Notes: a model not told the origin generated them from the letters alone. A stretch of 64,000 nt of DNA from Clostridiales bacterium DTU089 (GCA_001513045.1 LFSB01000027.1:19316-83315); one strand, 5' to 3'. Shown: positions 54,476 through 62,755, numbered from the stretch's first letter. Translations and numbers: made by a program.

Positions 54476-55108
54476 ATGGCAAAGAGTGAAAATGTATCTA
54501 TTGCGGTAATAAAAAGGCTGCCCAGATATTACAGATATCTCGCAGAGCTAAAACGCGAGGGCATTGTGCGCATATCCTCCCGCGAGTTATCCTCAAGGAT
54601 GGGACTCACGGCATCACAGATACGTCAGGACTTAAACTGCTTCGGCGGCTTCGGTCAGCAGGGCTACGGCTATAACATAGATATGCTCTATATAGAAATC
54701 GGGCGTATACTCGGTGTTGACAGCGGATACAAAACTGTTCTTATCGGTGCCGGAAATCTCGGAAAGGCAATAGCCACACACATGAACTTCGCAGAGCGCG
54801 GTTTTAATCTGATAGGTATATTTGACCGCAATGAGGCCATTGCGGGGCAAATGATAAACGGAATACCCGTTCATCCCATGAGCGCTCTTGACGATTTCTG
54901 CAAGGATAACAAGCCTGTCGTTGCCGTGCTTTGCATTCCTCCCGAAAATGCCGAGGCTATAACCGCTTCGCTTGTCGCGCTCGGAATAACCGGCTTTTGG
55001 AATTTCAGCCACCGCGATTTGTCGGCCAAATTCCCCGAGGCGGTGTTTGAAAACGTACATCTCAGCGACAGCCTGATGACGCTTTGTTATCAGGTGAAAA
55101 ATGATTGA
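54476..55108 (+). CDS. rex: redox-sensing transcriptional repressor Rex
   Basis: Rex senses the NADH/NAD ratio and represses fermentation and respiration genes. The 210-residue protein has a winged-helix DNA-binding domain (about 1-80) with RLPRYYRYL and SSRMGLTASQIRQDLNCFGGFGQQGYGY, and a Rossmann domain with VLIGAGNLGKAIA. It starts seven bases after the icd stop, and a Rex-like operator lies at the operon promoter, so it probably controls itself and aconitase. Confidence 0.95.
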   Translation: MAKSENVSIAVIKRLPRYYRYLAELKREGIVRISSRELSSRMGLTASQIRQDLNCFGGFGQQGYGYNIDMLYIEIGRILGVDSGYKTVLIGAGNLGKAIATHMNFAERGFNLIGIFDRNEAIAGQMINGIPVHPMSALDDFCKDNKPVVAVLCIPPENAEAITASLVALGITGFWNFSHRDLSAKFPEAVFENVHLSDSLMTLCYQVKND

Positions 55109-55126
55109 ATTCGCGGGTGATTCATT

Positions 55127-55798
55127 ATGAAATGTCTCATGGACATCGATATAATCGATATTATACCCTTCTCCAAAGGGCTTATCTTTGCGCGCAAGGA
55201 ATCACTGCAAAACGACTCGGTAAAGGTTTCGTTTTTCAGCTATGACCTGAACACCGAACGTGCGGCTCCGGTGACAAAGGGTGTGTATCTGCTCAATAAA
55301 TTCGGCTCGGCATATAAGCCCATCGTTGAACAGATAGGCGATTACATATCCTGTGATGTTGCCGCTCTGCCGGGTTCACAGACCTCGGTGGTTTACCCTA
55401 CCGGAGAAATGGGACTTTTCGACCCGGAGGGCGTGCTGTACTGGACGGGAGACCTCATGTATCATGATTTTCCGGTCAGGGGTGTAGCTGCCGATAACAA
55501 GCATATATGGTGTGTTGTGCCGGACAACAATTCGGTAATCCGGTATTCACTTGCCTCCGAAAAGGTTGTGCTTCGCATCGGCGGAGACCGTTCAACCGCC
55601 TTCGCCTCCCCTGTTTCCCTTAACATCTTTGACGGTGAGCTGTATATCTGCAATCAGGGAACCTGCCGCATCAGAACGATAAATCTCAAGGATTATTCGG
55701 TTAAGGACTACAAGGTCTTCGAGGAGCCGGTGCATCGGTATATCCGCTCGTGCGGAAAAGAGATTGTGGTACTCAATTCCGGCGTTTATCAACTATAA
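55127..55798 (+). CDS. uncharacterised beta-propeller-like protein
   Basis: The 223-residue protein is soluble and rich in beta strands, with repeated segments that end in patterns such as GVAADNKHIWCVVPDNNSVIRY, resembling NHL or WD-type blades, but without strong motifs. I do not recognise the family. It starts 18 bases after rex with GGGTGA in front and is followed by a strong terminator, so it is the last gene of the aconitase-icd-rex operon. Its link to that operon is unexplained. Confidence 0.6.
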   Translation: MKCLMDIDIIDIIPFSKGLIFARKESLQNDSVKVSFFSYDLNTERAAPVTKGVYLLNKFGSAYKPIVEQIGDYISCDVAALPGSQTSVVYPTGEMGLFDPEGVLYWTGDLMYHDFPVRGVAADNKHIWCVVPDNNSVIRYSLASEKVVLRIGGDRSTAFASPVSLNIFDGELYICNQGTCRIRTINLKDYSVKDYKVFEEPVHRYIRSCGKEIVVLNSGVYQL

Positions 55799-55811
55799 AA
55801 AATGCAAACTA

Positions 55812-55838
55812 AAAGTCCGCCGGTTTTCGGCGGACTTT
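55812..55838. terminator. terminator between operon end and amidohydrolase
   Basis: A perfect 11-bp stem (arms 55812-55822 and 55828-55838, loop GTTTT) starts 14 bases after the propeller-like gene. A-rich sequence on its left gives U residues for the convergent minus-strand transcript too. Confidence 0.88.
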
Positions 55839-55851
55839 AATATTTGTTTAT

Positions 55852-56640
55852 TCATTCATACTTTGCAAGCAAGCGTTCGAGGTTGCCGTGGTATATCATT
55901 TCGCGCTCCTCATCGCTTCGGAGCACCTTGTCAAGCATTTCTATTTCGTCCTTGGGGTTCCACATCGGGTAATCCGAGCCGAAAAGAATCCTGTCCGTGC
56001 CGAAGCCGTCTATGAGAGCCCGGACCTTTTCGGGTGTAAGAGCATACTGAGAGCTGGAGGTGTCAACATATATATCCGCTCCTCCGAGTATGTCCAGCCC
56101 TTCCTCCCATTGCGACCAGTTGCCGAAATGAGCACCTATGACATCGAGCTTCGGAAACGCTTTTTTTACATTGAGAAGGCGCTGCGGTCTTGAATACTGC
56201 GTACGGTAATCTCCGGTGTGGAAAAGTATCGGAAGACGCCCCTCGGCCGCTTCATATATTTTCATTGCCTCTGGGGAATCGATATTGAACTTCTGAAAAT
56301 CAGGATGAAGCTTTATACCCTTCAGTCCGAGGGAGAGTATATACTCAACATCTGCGGCGACATCCTCACCGTCCGGATGCACCGAACCGAAGCCTATGAG
56401 CTTGTCCGGAAATTGACGAACCTGCTCCGCGATAAAATCGCACAGATGGCGGGTCTGCCTCGGCGTTGTGGCTACGGAATGGACGAGATATTTGTTGACC
56501 CCCGCCGCATCTCCGAGCTTGAACAGGGTTTTCAGCGTTCCGTCGCAGCTCATCTCTATGTCGTAAAATTCACTTATTCCCTTCACGGCCTTTTCGGCGA
56601 TTTTTTCAGGATATATGTGTGTATGTGCATCTATTATCAT
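55852..56640 (-). CDS. amidohydrolase-family metal-dependent hydrolase
   Basis: The 262-residue TIM barrel has IDAHTHIYP with the first metal pair, GFGSVHPDGED, GLKGIKLHPDFQ, a late VIGAHFGNW, and ILFGSDYPMW with the catalytic Asp, as in amidohydrolase_2 proteins (decarboxylases and lactonases). The substrate is unknown. ATG 56640 is preferred as it begins the MIIDAHTH motif; GGAG lies 12 bases upstream. It stands alone, divergent from the permease. Confidence 0.85.
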   Translation of the reverse strand: MIIDAHTHIYPEKIAEKAVKGISEFYDIEMSCDGTLKTLFKLGDAAGVNKYLVHSVATTPRQTRHLCDFIAEQVRQFPDKLIGFGSVHPDGEDVAADVEYILSLGLKGIKLHPDFQKFNIDSPEAMKIYEAAEGRLPILFHTGDYRTQYSRPQRLLNVKKAFPKLDVIGAHFGNWSQWEEGLDILGGADIYVDTSSSQYALTPEKVRALIDGFGTDRILFGSDYPMWNPKDEIEMLDKVLRSDEEREMIYHGNLERLLAKYE

Positions 56641-56744
56641 GCTGTTTATCATCTCCGTTTGTGTATTATATACCTTTGGGCACATTAAAGTAAATAGCGT
56701 ACGCAAAAAAAGACGAATTTTGTGGATTATTTTTGAAAATTGTA

Positions 56745-56773
56745 TTTACAAACACTACATGTTGTGGTATATT
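56745..56773 (+). promoter_or_regulatory. SigA-type promoter for the NCS2 permease
   Basis: TTTACA (56745-56750) and TATATT (56768-56773) are 17 bases apart. The leader to the start codon is about 135 bases and contains a hairpin and the shared start-region motif. Confidence 0.68.
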
Positions 56774-56824
56774 CTTCCTAATACAGGTTCGGAAACGGGC
56801 TTGAAAAAATGTATGGAGGGGAAG

Positions 56825-56848
56825 GTTTGAAAGGGAAATCTTTCAAAC
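56825..56848 (+). other. leader hairpin upstream of the NCS2 permease
   Basis: A perfect 9-bp stem (arms 56825-56833 and 56840-56848, loop GGAAAT) lies in the permease leader. No purine-riboswitch core is visible, and no T-tract follows. It may belong to a structured leader with the motif at 56872-56917. Confidence 0.5.
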
Positions 56849-56871
56849 TGCAGATTTGTGCCTTTGAAAGC

Positions 56872-56917
56872 CGGCGCAAAGCTTGCGGCCTCTACGAAAG
56901 GAACGGTCACAAATATG
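56872..56917 (+). repeat. start-region motif, copy B (NCS2 permease)
   Basis: This is the second copy of the 46-base motif found at 53260-53305, again ending with the start codon of the gene and with AAAGGA 12 bases away. See the matching entry for the shared parts. Confidence 0.5.
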
Positions 56918-58297
56918 AAGCTCATTTACAATGTCAATGACAAGCCGAAGTTCGGCCAGCTGATTGTTTTTGCAATCCAGCAGCTGCTTGCAATTATGGC
57001 AGCAACACTTGTCGTTCCCGTCATCATCAACGGTAATGCAAACCTCGAGGGCGAGGATGCAATGAGTACCGCAGCCGCACTTTTCGGAGCCGGTGTAGGT
57101 ACTCTTATTTATGTCCTCTTCACCAAGAAGAAGAGCCCCGTGTTCCTCGGCTCGTCATTTGCCTTCCTCGGCTCAATGACCGCAGCATTCGCAGGTGCGG
57201 TCTCAGTGGCAGCCGGATATCTCGGCCTTATCCTCGGCGCTGTTTTCGCAGGTCTTGTGTATGTAATTATTGCAATTATTGTTAAGGTTGCCGGTGTGGG
57301 CTGGATAAACAAGCTTATGCCCGCCGTAGTCATCGGACCCACGGTTGCAATTATAGGACTTTCGCTTGCAGGCAATGCAATCGGCGACCTCACAAAGGCA
57401 AACGCCGGCGGAAGCGTTCTTGTAGCTGTTTTTTGCGGACTTGTTACGCTTCTCGTAACAATGCTTTGCTCTACATTCGGCAAGAAGACCGCAAAGCTCA
57501 TTCCGTTCATTCTCGGCATACTTGCCGGTTACGCTGTGGCGGCAATATTCACATTCATAGGTAAGGCGACCGGCACAGATGCGCTGCTTATAAGTGATTT
57601 TGGCTCGCTTACCGCTCTTACTGCAAACGGTGTAGGACTCAGCACCTTCTTCCAGGTTCCGGATTTCACCTTCCTTACCGCAATAAAGGGCGTTTCAGCA
57701 ATTAACGGTGCATACATAGGAACTATTTTTGCTGCTTATGTTCCGGTTGCGTTCGTTGTTTTCGCAGAGCACATAGCCGACCACAAGAATATCTCCAGCA
57801 TCATTGAAAAAGACCTTCTTGAGGAGCCCGGCCTTTCGAGAACACTTCTCGGCGATGGTGTCGGCTCAATGTTCGGTGCATTCTTCGGAGGCTGCCCGAA
57901 CACAACATACGGCGAGTCAATCGGTTGCGTTGCTATAACAAGGAATGCTTCCGTTGCTTCAATAATCGCAGCTGCAATCGGCGCAATACTTATCTCCTTC
58001 ATCTCTCCGTTTGTGGCGTTTGTAAATTCCATTCCTTCCTGCGTAATGGGCGGCGTTTGCATGGCACTGTACGGCTTTATCGCTGTCAGCGGTCTGAAGA
58101 TGGTTCAGAAGGTTGACCTTGAGGAAAACAAAAACCTCTTTGTTGTGTCCGCTATCCTTATTGCGGGCATCGGCGGACTTACCTTGAACTTCGGAAAAAT
58201 CACCATTACCTCCATTGCATGCGCCCTTATCCTCGGCATAATCGTAAATACGGTTCTTAATGTTAAATCAAAGGGCAAGGAAAAGGCAAGCAAGTAA
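56915..58297 (+). CDS. NCS2 family uracil/xanthine permease
   Basis: The 460-residue protein imports nucleobases by proton symport. It has about 12-14 membrane segments, the start PKFGQLIVFAIQQLLAIMAATLVVP, a central PAVVIGPTVAIIGLSLAG, and the conserved GGCPNTTYGESIG followed by a long hydrophobic end. The GGCPNTTYGE motif is closer to uracil permeases than to xanthine permeases. ATG 56915 is taken as the start because an upstream TTG extension has no site and covers the leader motif. A terminator-like hairpin follows. Confidence 0.9.
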   Translation: MKLIYNVNDKPKFGQLIVFAIQQLLAIMAATLVVPVIINGNANLEGEDAMSTAAALFGAGVGTLIYVLFTKKKSPVFLGSSFAFLGSMTAAFAGAVSVAAGYLGLILGAVFAGLVYVIIAIIVKVAGVGWINKLMPAVVIGPTVAIIGLSLAGNAIGDLTKANAGGSVLVAVFCGLVTLLVTMLCSTFGKKTAKLIPFILGILAGYAVAAIFTFIGKATGTDALLISDFGSLTALTANGVGLSTFFQVPDFTFLTAIKGVSAINGAYIGTIFAAYVPVAFVVFAEHIADHKNISSIIEKDLLEEPGLSRTLLGDGVGSMFGAFFGGCPNTTYGESIGCVAITRNASVASIIAAAIGAILISFISPFVAFVNSIPSCVMGGVCMALYGFIAVSGLKMVQKVDLEENKNLFVVSAILIAGIGGLTLNFGKITITSIACALILGIIVNTVLNVKSKGKEKASK

Positions 58298-58315
58298 ACT
58301 CCACTGTAATAAACG

Positions 58316-58354
58316 CAAAAGCATTGTGGTTTTTTCCATGATGCTTTTGTTTTT
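58316..58354 (+). terminator. terminator between permease and aldose epimerase
   Basis: A 14-bp stem with two G-U type pairs (arms 58316-58329 and 58336-58349, loop of six T) is followed by five T residues at 58350-58354. It ends the permease transcript; the epimerase start is only 15 bases later, so read-through would be needed for cotranscription. Confidence 0.8.
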
Positions 58355-58369
58355 GAAAGGATGAAAAAG

Positions 58370-59224
58370 ATGATATATACGGCTGAAAACGAACTGTTCA
58401 CACTCGGAGTAAAGGAGATGGGTGCGGAGCTTACCTCCTTTAAATCCAAGAAAACCGGTAAGGAGTACATCTGGTACGGGGATGAAAAAATCTGGTACGG
58501 TCAGGCGCCGGTGCTGTTCCCTGTAATCGGCAAGGTTCTTGAGGATAAATACAGGCTTGACGGTGTTGAATATGAGATGCCGAAGCACGGGCTTGCGCGC
58601 AAAAGGCCGTTTGAATTTGTCAGCAGTAAAAACGGTTCGCTTGTGTTCGTGCAGCGCGAAAATGAGGATACGCTTAAAAAATATCCGTACAAATACGAGC
58701 TTTATATCACCTACACAATTGACGGCAGCACACTGCATGTGAATCATCGCGTGGTTAACACAAATGAGAGGACAATGTATTTTTCAATCGGTGCGCATCC
58801 CGGCTTCAACTGCGAAATCGGAGATACTCTTGAATTTGATGTTGCACAGACGCTTCGCACCGAGCGCATAGACGCCGATTCCGTAATAATCGACGAGACC
58901 TTCCCCCTGCTCGACAATGAAAAGAGCATAACCGTGACGGAAGATATCTTTAAAAATGATGCTCTGATTCTCTCGGGACTCAAGGGAAGCGGAATATCGC
59001 TTGTCGATAAAAGCGGTAAGGCGTTTGTAAAATTCAATTACGGTGATGCTCCGTTTCTCGGAATATGGGCAAAGCCGGGCGCGCCCTATGTTTGCATAGA
59101 GCCGTGGTACGGCGTCAATGACTCCTATGACCGCAAGGATGATATATCGCAAAAGCGCGGCATAAACGCCCTTCCGGCAGGCGAAAGCTTTGAATTTGAG
59201 TGGTCTGCGGAAATCTGCGAGTAA
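58370..59224 (+). CDS. aldose 1-epimerase family protein
   Basis: The 284-residue protein has a beta-sandwich with the family's APVLFPVIGK, catalytic His in PKHGLARKRPF, GAHPGFNC and late catalytic Glu region CIEPWYGV. It resembles the LacX/YihR-type branch that acts on sugars other than galactose. ATG 58370 has AAAGG nine bases upstream; the ATG nine bases earlier touches the site. No promoter is visible between it and the terminator, so it may depend on read-through. Confidence 0.85.
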   Translation: MIYTAENELFTLGVKEMGAELTSFKSKKTGKEYIWYGDEKIWYGQAPVLFPVIGKVLEDKYRLDGVEYEMPKHGLARKRPFEFVSSKNGSLVFVQRENEDTLKKYPYKYELYITYTIDGSTLHVNHRVVNTNERTMYFSIGAHPGFNCEIGDTLEFDVAQTLRTERIDADSVIIDETFPLLDNEKSITVTEDIFKNDALILSGLKGSGISLVDKSGKAFVKFNYGDAPFLGIWAKPGAPYVCIEPWYGVNDSYDRKDDISQKRGINALPAGESFEFEWSAEICE

Positions 59225-59234
59225 GTGACAAAAG

Positions 59235-59266
59235 AACGCCCTCCGTTCCTTTACACGGAGGGCGTT
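59235..59266. terminator. 12-bp terminator after the epimerase and the candidate RNA
   Basis: A perfect 12-bp GC-rich stem (arms 59235-59246 and 59255-59266, loop of eight) lies ten bases after the epimerase stop. The minus strand has CTTTTG after the stem, the plus strand GGTTTATT, so it serves both directions. Confidence 0.88.
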
Positions 59267-59420
59267 GGTTTATTATAGGTAAATTTGCCTGTCTGTGCGG
59301 GAAATGAAGCTTTTGCGATTTTCCCGTCAATCACCCGCCGAGCATCTGTAAGACTCCGCCCGAACGGCAATCGCGGTTAACACCCGATTGAAACAAGCTG
59401 TTTTCGGTATGCGGGTTGCT

Positions 59421-59471
59421 TCAGATGAACTCACGGGCGGATACCGCCTGCGGGTCTGTTGAATTGTACAT
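59421..59471 (-). CDS. putative 16-residue peptide
   Basis: The frame reads MYNSTDPQAVSAREFI and then TGA. A GAAAGGGG site lies eight bases upstream (59480-59487), which is better than many real genes in this window. Past the TGA the same frame stays open for 29 codons. Without homologues it could be a small peptide, a leader or chance. Confidence 0.35.
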   Translation of the reverse strand: MYNSTDPQAVSAREFI

Positions 59472-59490
59472 CGGTATCACCCCTTTCGGT

Positions 59491-59568
59491 TCAATCAAAC
59501 GAAGTGTAGGATGAGTCTTTATAATCCACGGTCTTGCCGTTAAACTCTGTTCTCACTTCTTTTGTCAT
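59491..59568 (-). CDS. putative 25-residue peptide, possibly leaderless
   Basis: The frame MTKEVRTEFNGKTVDYKDSS plus YTSFD begins at 59568, within a few bases of the expected transcription start of the promoter at 59573-59601. It has no ribosome binding site, so it would be leaderless or not translated. It is followed two codons later by the site of the 16-residue frame. Confidence 0.25.
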   Translation of the reverse strand: MTKEVRTEFNGKTVDYKDSSYTSFD

Positions 59569-59572
59569 CTAT

Positions 59573-59601
59573 AACATACCACATCTTTTGTGCATTGTCA
59601 A
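59573..59601 (-). promoter_or_regulatory. SigA-type promoter of the candidate RNA locus
   Basis: A perfect TTGACA (59601-59596) and TATGTT (59578-59573) are 17 bases apart on the minus strand. No conventional gene starts nearby on this strand, which is the main reason for proposing an RNA or micropeptide. Confidence 0.72.
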
Positions 59602-59660
59602 CAGTTTTTATAAACATTTTTTGATTTTTTTGTGAAATCCTGAATGGAAGCTTTTTATTG

Positions 59661-59689
59661 TTGACTAATTTGAGATTTAAGGTTAGAAT
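59661..59689 (+). promoter_or_regulatory. SigA-type promoter for the DUF1292 gene
   Basis: TTGACT (59661-59666) and TAGAAT (59684-59689) are 17 bases apart, with a leader of about 75 bases that includes a hairpin (TACCGG...CCGGTA) and a small frame. Confidence 0.75.
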
Positions 59690-59713
59690 AATATCAAGGT
59701 AAATCCGAAAACT

Positions 59714-59773
59714 ATGAGAGGAAAAATACCGGGCTGCAAACAACAGCCAACCGGTAAAGACTGCAAACTATGA
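59714..59773 (+). CDS. 19-residue leader peptide overlapping the DUF1292 start
   Basis: The frame MRGKIPGCKQQPTGKDCKL ends in TGA that overlaps the ATG of the DUF1292 gene as ATGA. The downstream gene has no ribosome binding site of its own, so translation coupling through this peptide is likely. The leader frame has only a weak AAGG upstream. It contains two Cys-Lys pairs. Confidence 0.45.
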   Translation: MRGKIPGCKQQPTGKDCKL

Positions 59774-60096
59774 TTGATGATGAATTCGGACCGGATATTG
59801 TCAGTGTCGTTGATGAGGAAGGCGTCGAACACGTATTTGAGGAGCTTGACCGCATAGAAACCGACGAAGGAAGATATGTCGCCCTTCTCCCCGTCTATGA
59901 TGAAGCCGAGAAAATCCTTGATGAAAGCGGAGAGCTTATTATCCTGCGTGTCGTTGAGGACGAGGAAGGCGAAACATATCTTGAGCCGATTGAAGACGAA
60001 GAGGAATTTAATGAAATAGGGAAAACGTTCGAGTCCCGGCTTGAGGATTACTTTGAGTTTGATGACAACAACGCATCCTCTTCCGATGCAGACTGA
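59770..60096 (+). CDS. DUF1292 (YrzB-like) acidic protein
   Basis: The 108-residue, very acidic protein has the DUF1292 pattern: FGPDIVSVVDEEGVEHVFEELDRIE, YVALLPVYD and EEGETYLEPIEDEEEF, with an acidic Ser/Asp tail. Family function is unknown; in Firmicutes it is near yqgF and mutS2-region genes, as here mutS2 follows on the other strand. The ATG at 59770 overlaps the leader peptide stop. Confidence 0.85.
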   Translation: MIDDEFGPDIVSVVDEEGVEHVFEELDRIETDEGRYVALLPVYDEAEKILDESGELIILRVVEDEEGETYLEPIEDEEEFNEIGKTFESRLEDYFEFDDNNASSSDAD

Positions 60097-60164
60097 TTAT
60101 TCCCTTTACCGCAACTGAATAACTACCCTGCCTTGTGCGATAATTACGGCTAATATTAACCCAA

Positions 60165-60310
60165 CGATTTATTTAAGGGAGCAGTGACTCCGAGCGGCGG
60201 ATTGCAGACCTCCCGGCTTTTGCCGGACGAAGGGAGCGCGAAACCGCGGGCACGCACCCACCTGCTTTGAGCAGGTTATTATTACCGTTTCCGGCTTGGC
60301 GGGGCTTGTT
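60165..60310 (+). ncRNA. candidate 6S-like structured RNA
   Basis: The 262-base gap between DUF1292 and mutS2 holds dense structure. A CTCCC...GGGAG stem has inner GGC-TTTT-GCC (60210-60236), next come hairpin CGCG-AAAC-CGCG (60237-60248) and hairpin ACCTGC-TTTGA-GCAGGT (60260-60276). A closing pair joins CCGAGC (60190-60195) and GCTTGG (60294-60299). The order of a central terminal hairpin, then a CACCT...AGGT hairpin on the 3' side, recalls 6S RNA. Ends are estimates and no clear promoter is seen, but a terminator follows at 60330. Confidence 0.42.
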
Positions 60311-60329
60311 TATTTTTGGACACAAAAAA

Positions 60330-60360
60330 CTCCGTGCTTTTAATGCACGGAGCCTTTTTT
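60330..60360. terminator. terminator at the end of mutS2 and the candidate RNA
   Basis: A perfect 8-bp stem CTCCGTGC/GCACGGAG (60330-60337, 60345-60352) with loop TTTTAAT is followed by CCTTTTTT on the plus side and preceded by six A on the minus side. It serves both directions. Confidence 0.9.
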
Positions 60361-62755
60361 ATTTTATTTCCGCAATAGTTACGCCGTTTTCGCCCTCGCC
60401 GTAGGTTCCGAGGCGGAAGGTTCTTATTTGAGGATGCGCTCTCAGATGCTTTTGAACGGCAGCACGCAACGCGCCGGTTCCCTTGCCGTGAATTATCGTT
60501 ATTTCCTTCAGCCCCGACATTACGGTGCTGTCTATGAAGGCGTCAAGGTCAATGAGTGCCTCATCAACCATTTTTCCGCGCAAATCGCAGCGTGTGTTGA
60601 CCTCCATGTTCAGCCGGCTCTCCGTACCGTTATTTCTCGAAAGCGATGCTTTTTCACTCTCTTTTTTCGCTCCGCTTACAAGGCGCAGCGATGAAATATT
60701 CGCACGCATCTTGAGCATGCCTGCACTTATTTCGACATTGCCGTTTTTATCCGCAATCCTTGTGACGGTTGCATTTTTGCCTATAAGCTTGCAGTATACG
60801 GTATCTCCGGGCTCAAGCTCACGCGGGAGGACATAATCCTCCTCATCATCCTGCACATCTATTACGGGGTCTACAACCTCTCCTATTGCGTTCATGCTCT
60901 GTTTTATCTGTGCGCGCGCACGACGTGCCAGCTCCGCCGTATCCTTTGCTGCCTTTGTCTCTTTTTTCAGCGATTCGATTTGCTGCATAAGAGCTTCCGC
61001 CTCGCGTTTGGCACGCTCAACAATACGTAACGACTCACCTCGCGCCTTTTCAAGCTCGGCTTCGCGTAATTTTTCCATCTCCGCCTTATAGCTTTTTGCG
61101 CGTTCCTTTTCATCTGCGGCCTCAAGCTTCAGCTTTTCAGCAAGCTCGCGCTCGCGTTCCATGTCTATACGGCTCTTTTCAAGAGAATCCACAACATCCT
61201 CAAAGCGTATGTTTTCAGTGGATACAAGGTCCTTTGCGCGCTGTATCACCTCTGAGGATATTCCCAGACGCTCTGATATTGCGAATGCGTTTGAGCGCCC
61301 CGGAACGCCTATAAGCAGCCGGTACGTGGGCTTGAGCGTGTTTACGTCAAATTCGCAGCAGGCGTTTTCCACTCTGTATGTCTGAAGGGCGTATGCCTTC
61401 AGCTCCGCGTAGTGCGTTGTGGCAGCCACCTTTGCGCCCTTTTCAAACAGCTTTTCAAGTATTGCCATGGCAAGCGCCGCACCCTCGACAGGGTCTGTGC
61501 CGGCACCGAGCTCATCTATGAGCACAAGACTGTTTGTGTCCGCAACGGCAAGAATATCAACGATGTTTGTCATGTGAGAGGAAAATGTGGAAAGCGATTG
61601 CTCTATGCTTTGCTCATCGCCTATGTCGGCAAGCACATAATCGAAAACCGAAACCTCGCTTCTGTCATCCGCGGGTATCATCAGCCCGCACATTGCCATA
61701 AGAGTGAGCAGACCTATTGTTTTTATGGCAACCGTCTTACCGCCGGTATTAGGACCTGTTATGACAAGCGTATCAAAATCTCTGCCGAGAGAAATGTCCG
61801 TGGCAACCACCTTGGACGGGTCTATAAGAGGATGGCGTGCGCGTTTGAGCGTTATTACTCCGGAATCATTCAACAGCGGAACGCTCGCTTTCATTGAGTA
61901 TGCAAGCTGTGCCTTGGAAAAAATAAGATTAAGCTCAACCGCACATTCATAGCCCGCCTTTATATCCTCTGCAAAGCTTCCCGCCTCCGCCGAAAGCTCG
62001 GATAAAATACGCTCTATCTCATCGCGCTCCCTGGCTTTGAGAACGCGTATTTCGTTGTTTGCCTCTACCACACCCATGGGCTCAACAAACACCGTGGCTC
62101 CGCTTGAGGAGGTGTCGTGCACGAGGCCTGATATCTCAGAGCGGTTTTCGCTTTTTACAGGAACCACGTAACGTCCGTTTCTCTGCGTAACGATATTATC
62201 CTGCAAAAACTTTGAATATTGAGCCGAGCGTATGATTTTATCAAGCTTTTCGCGCACAGATGACTCCTGTACACGGATTTTTCTGCGTATATCGTAAAGC
62301 TCCGGAGAAGCCGAATCCGACATCTCCTCATCTGATATTATTGCGGAGTTTATTTTGTCCTCCAGATATTTGTTGGGCGTTACGGAGTCGAAAAGGACAT
62401 CTATGCATGTCTCCCCTCCCGAATTGCGCCCGCGCCACTCAACAAGTGAGCGCATCACGCGCAAAACCTCTGAAATTTCCATAAGCTCATGCATTGAGAG
62501 CGTGCTTCCTGCATCCGCGCGGCTCAATGCGTTATTGATGTTGTGAAGTCCGCCGAAGGACGGGCCTCCGAAACGGGCAAGCAGCGAATGTGCTGCCTGG
62601 GTTTGATTAAGCAAAGCCTGAGCAAGACTTATGTCATGCTCGGGCTTTAAATTCAATGCCAGCTCGCGGCTGTCCTCATTTGAGGTTCTGTCCGCGAGCA
62701 TGGCAAGCACCTTATTTAGTTCAAGCGCCTTAAAATGTCGGTTTACAGTTTCCAT
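60359..62755 (-). CDS. mutS2: endonuclease MutS2
   Basis: MutS2 suppresses recombination and, in B. subtilis, splits collided ribosomes. The 798-residue protein has a MutS-like core, the ATPase motif GPNTGGKTVAIKT, LVLIDELGAGTDP, a long coiled-coil region (about 510-620), and the C-terminal Smr nuclease domain with DLRGKMVDEAL and IIHGKGTGALR. It lies nine bases after proS and ends at a terminator. Confidence 0.97.
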   Translation of the reverse strand: METVNRHFKALELNKVLAMLADRTSNEDSRELALNLKPEHDISLAQALLNQTQAAHSLLARFGGPSFGGLHNINNALSRADAGSTLSMHELMEISEVLRVMRSLVEWRGRNSGGETCIDVLFDSVTPNKYLEDKINSAIISDEEMSDSASPELYDIRRKIRVQESSVREKLDKIIRSAQYSKFLQDNIVTQRNGRYVVPVKSENRSEISGLVHDTSSSGATVFVEPMGVVEANNEIRVLKARERDEIERILSELSAEAGSFAEDIKAGYECAVELNLIFSKAQLAYSMKASVPLLNDSGVITLKRARHPLIDPSKVVATDISLGRDFDTLVITGPNTGGKTVAIKTIGLLTLMAMCGLMIPADDRSEVSVFDYVLADIGDEQSIEQSLSTFSSHMTNIVDILAVADTNSLVLIDELGAGTDPVEGAALAMAILEKLFEKGAKVAATTHYAELKAYALQTYRVENACCEFDVNTLKPTYRLLIGVPGRSNAFAISERLGISSEVIQRAKDLVSTENIRFEDVVDSLEKSRIDMERERELAEKLKLEAADEKERAKSYKAEMEKLREAELEKARGESLRIVERAKREAEALMQQIESLKKETKAAKDTAELARRARAQIKQSMNAIGEVVDPVIDVQDDEEDYVLPRELEPGDTVYCKLIGKNATVTRIADKNGNVEISAGMLKMRANISSLRLVSGAKKESEKASLSRNNGTESRLNMEVNTRCDLRGKMVDEALIDLDAFIDSTVMSGLKEITIIHGKGTGALRAAVQKHLRAHPQIRTFRLGTYGEGENGVTIAEIK

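Larger units (their letters stand above)
59231..59567 (-). ncRNA. candidate structured RNA or micropeptide locus of about 340 bases
   Basis: A strong minus-strand promoter (59573-59601) and a strong terminator (59235-59266) bracket about 340 bases without any long gene. Inside are stems such as GGCGG-TAT-CCGCC, a CGGGAAA/TTTCCCG hairpin near 59299-59327, and two tiny frames (listed separately). It does not resemble tmRNA, RNase P RNA, SRP RNA or a known riboswitch. It could be a regulatory RNA, or an mRNA for small peptides. Confidence 0.55.

Noticed and set aside
56774..56914. Purine, preQ1 or c-di-GMP riboswitch before the NCS2 permease
   Set aside because: Short similarities such as GCAAAGC were seen, but the conserved cores and pairing order of these riboswitches are absent.
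59332..59471. In-frame TGA after 16 codons followed by 29 open codons, as in a selenoprotein
   Set aside because: No Sec-insertion element or known selenoprotein motif is visible, and 29 open codons are within chance.
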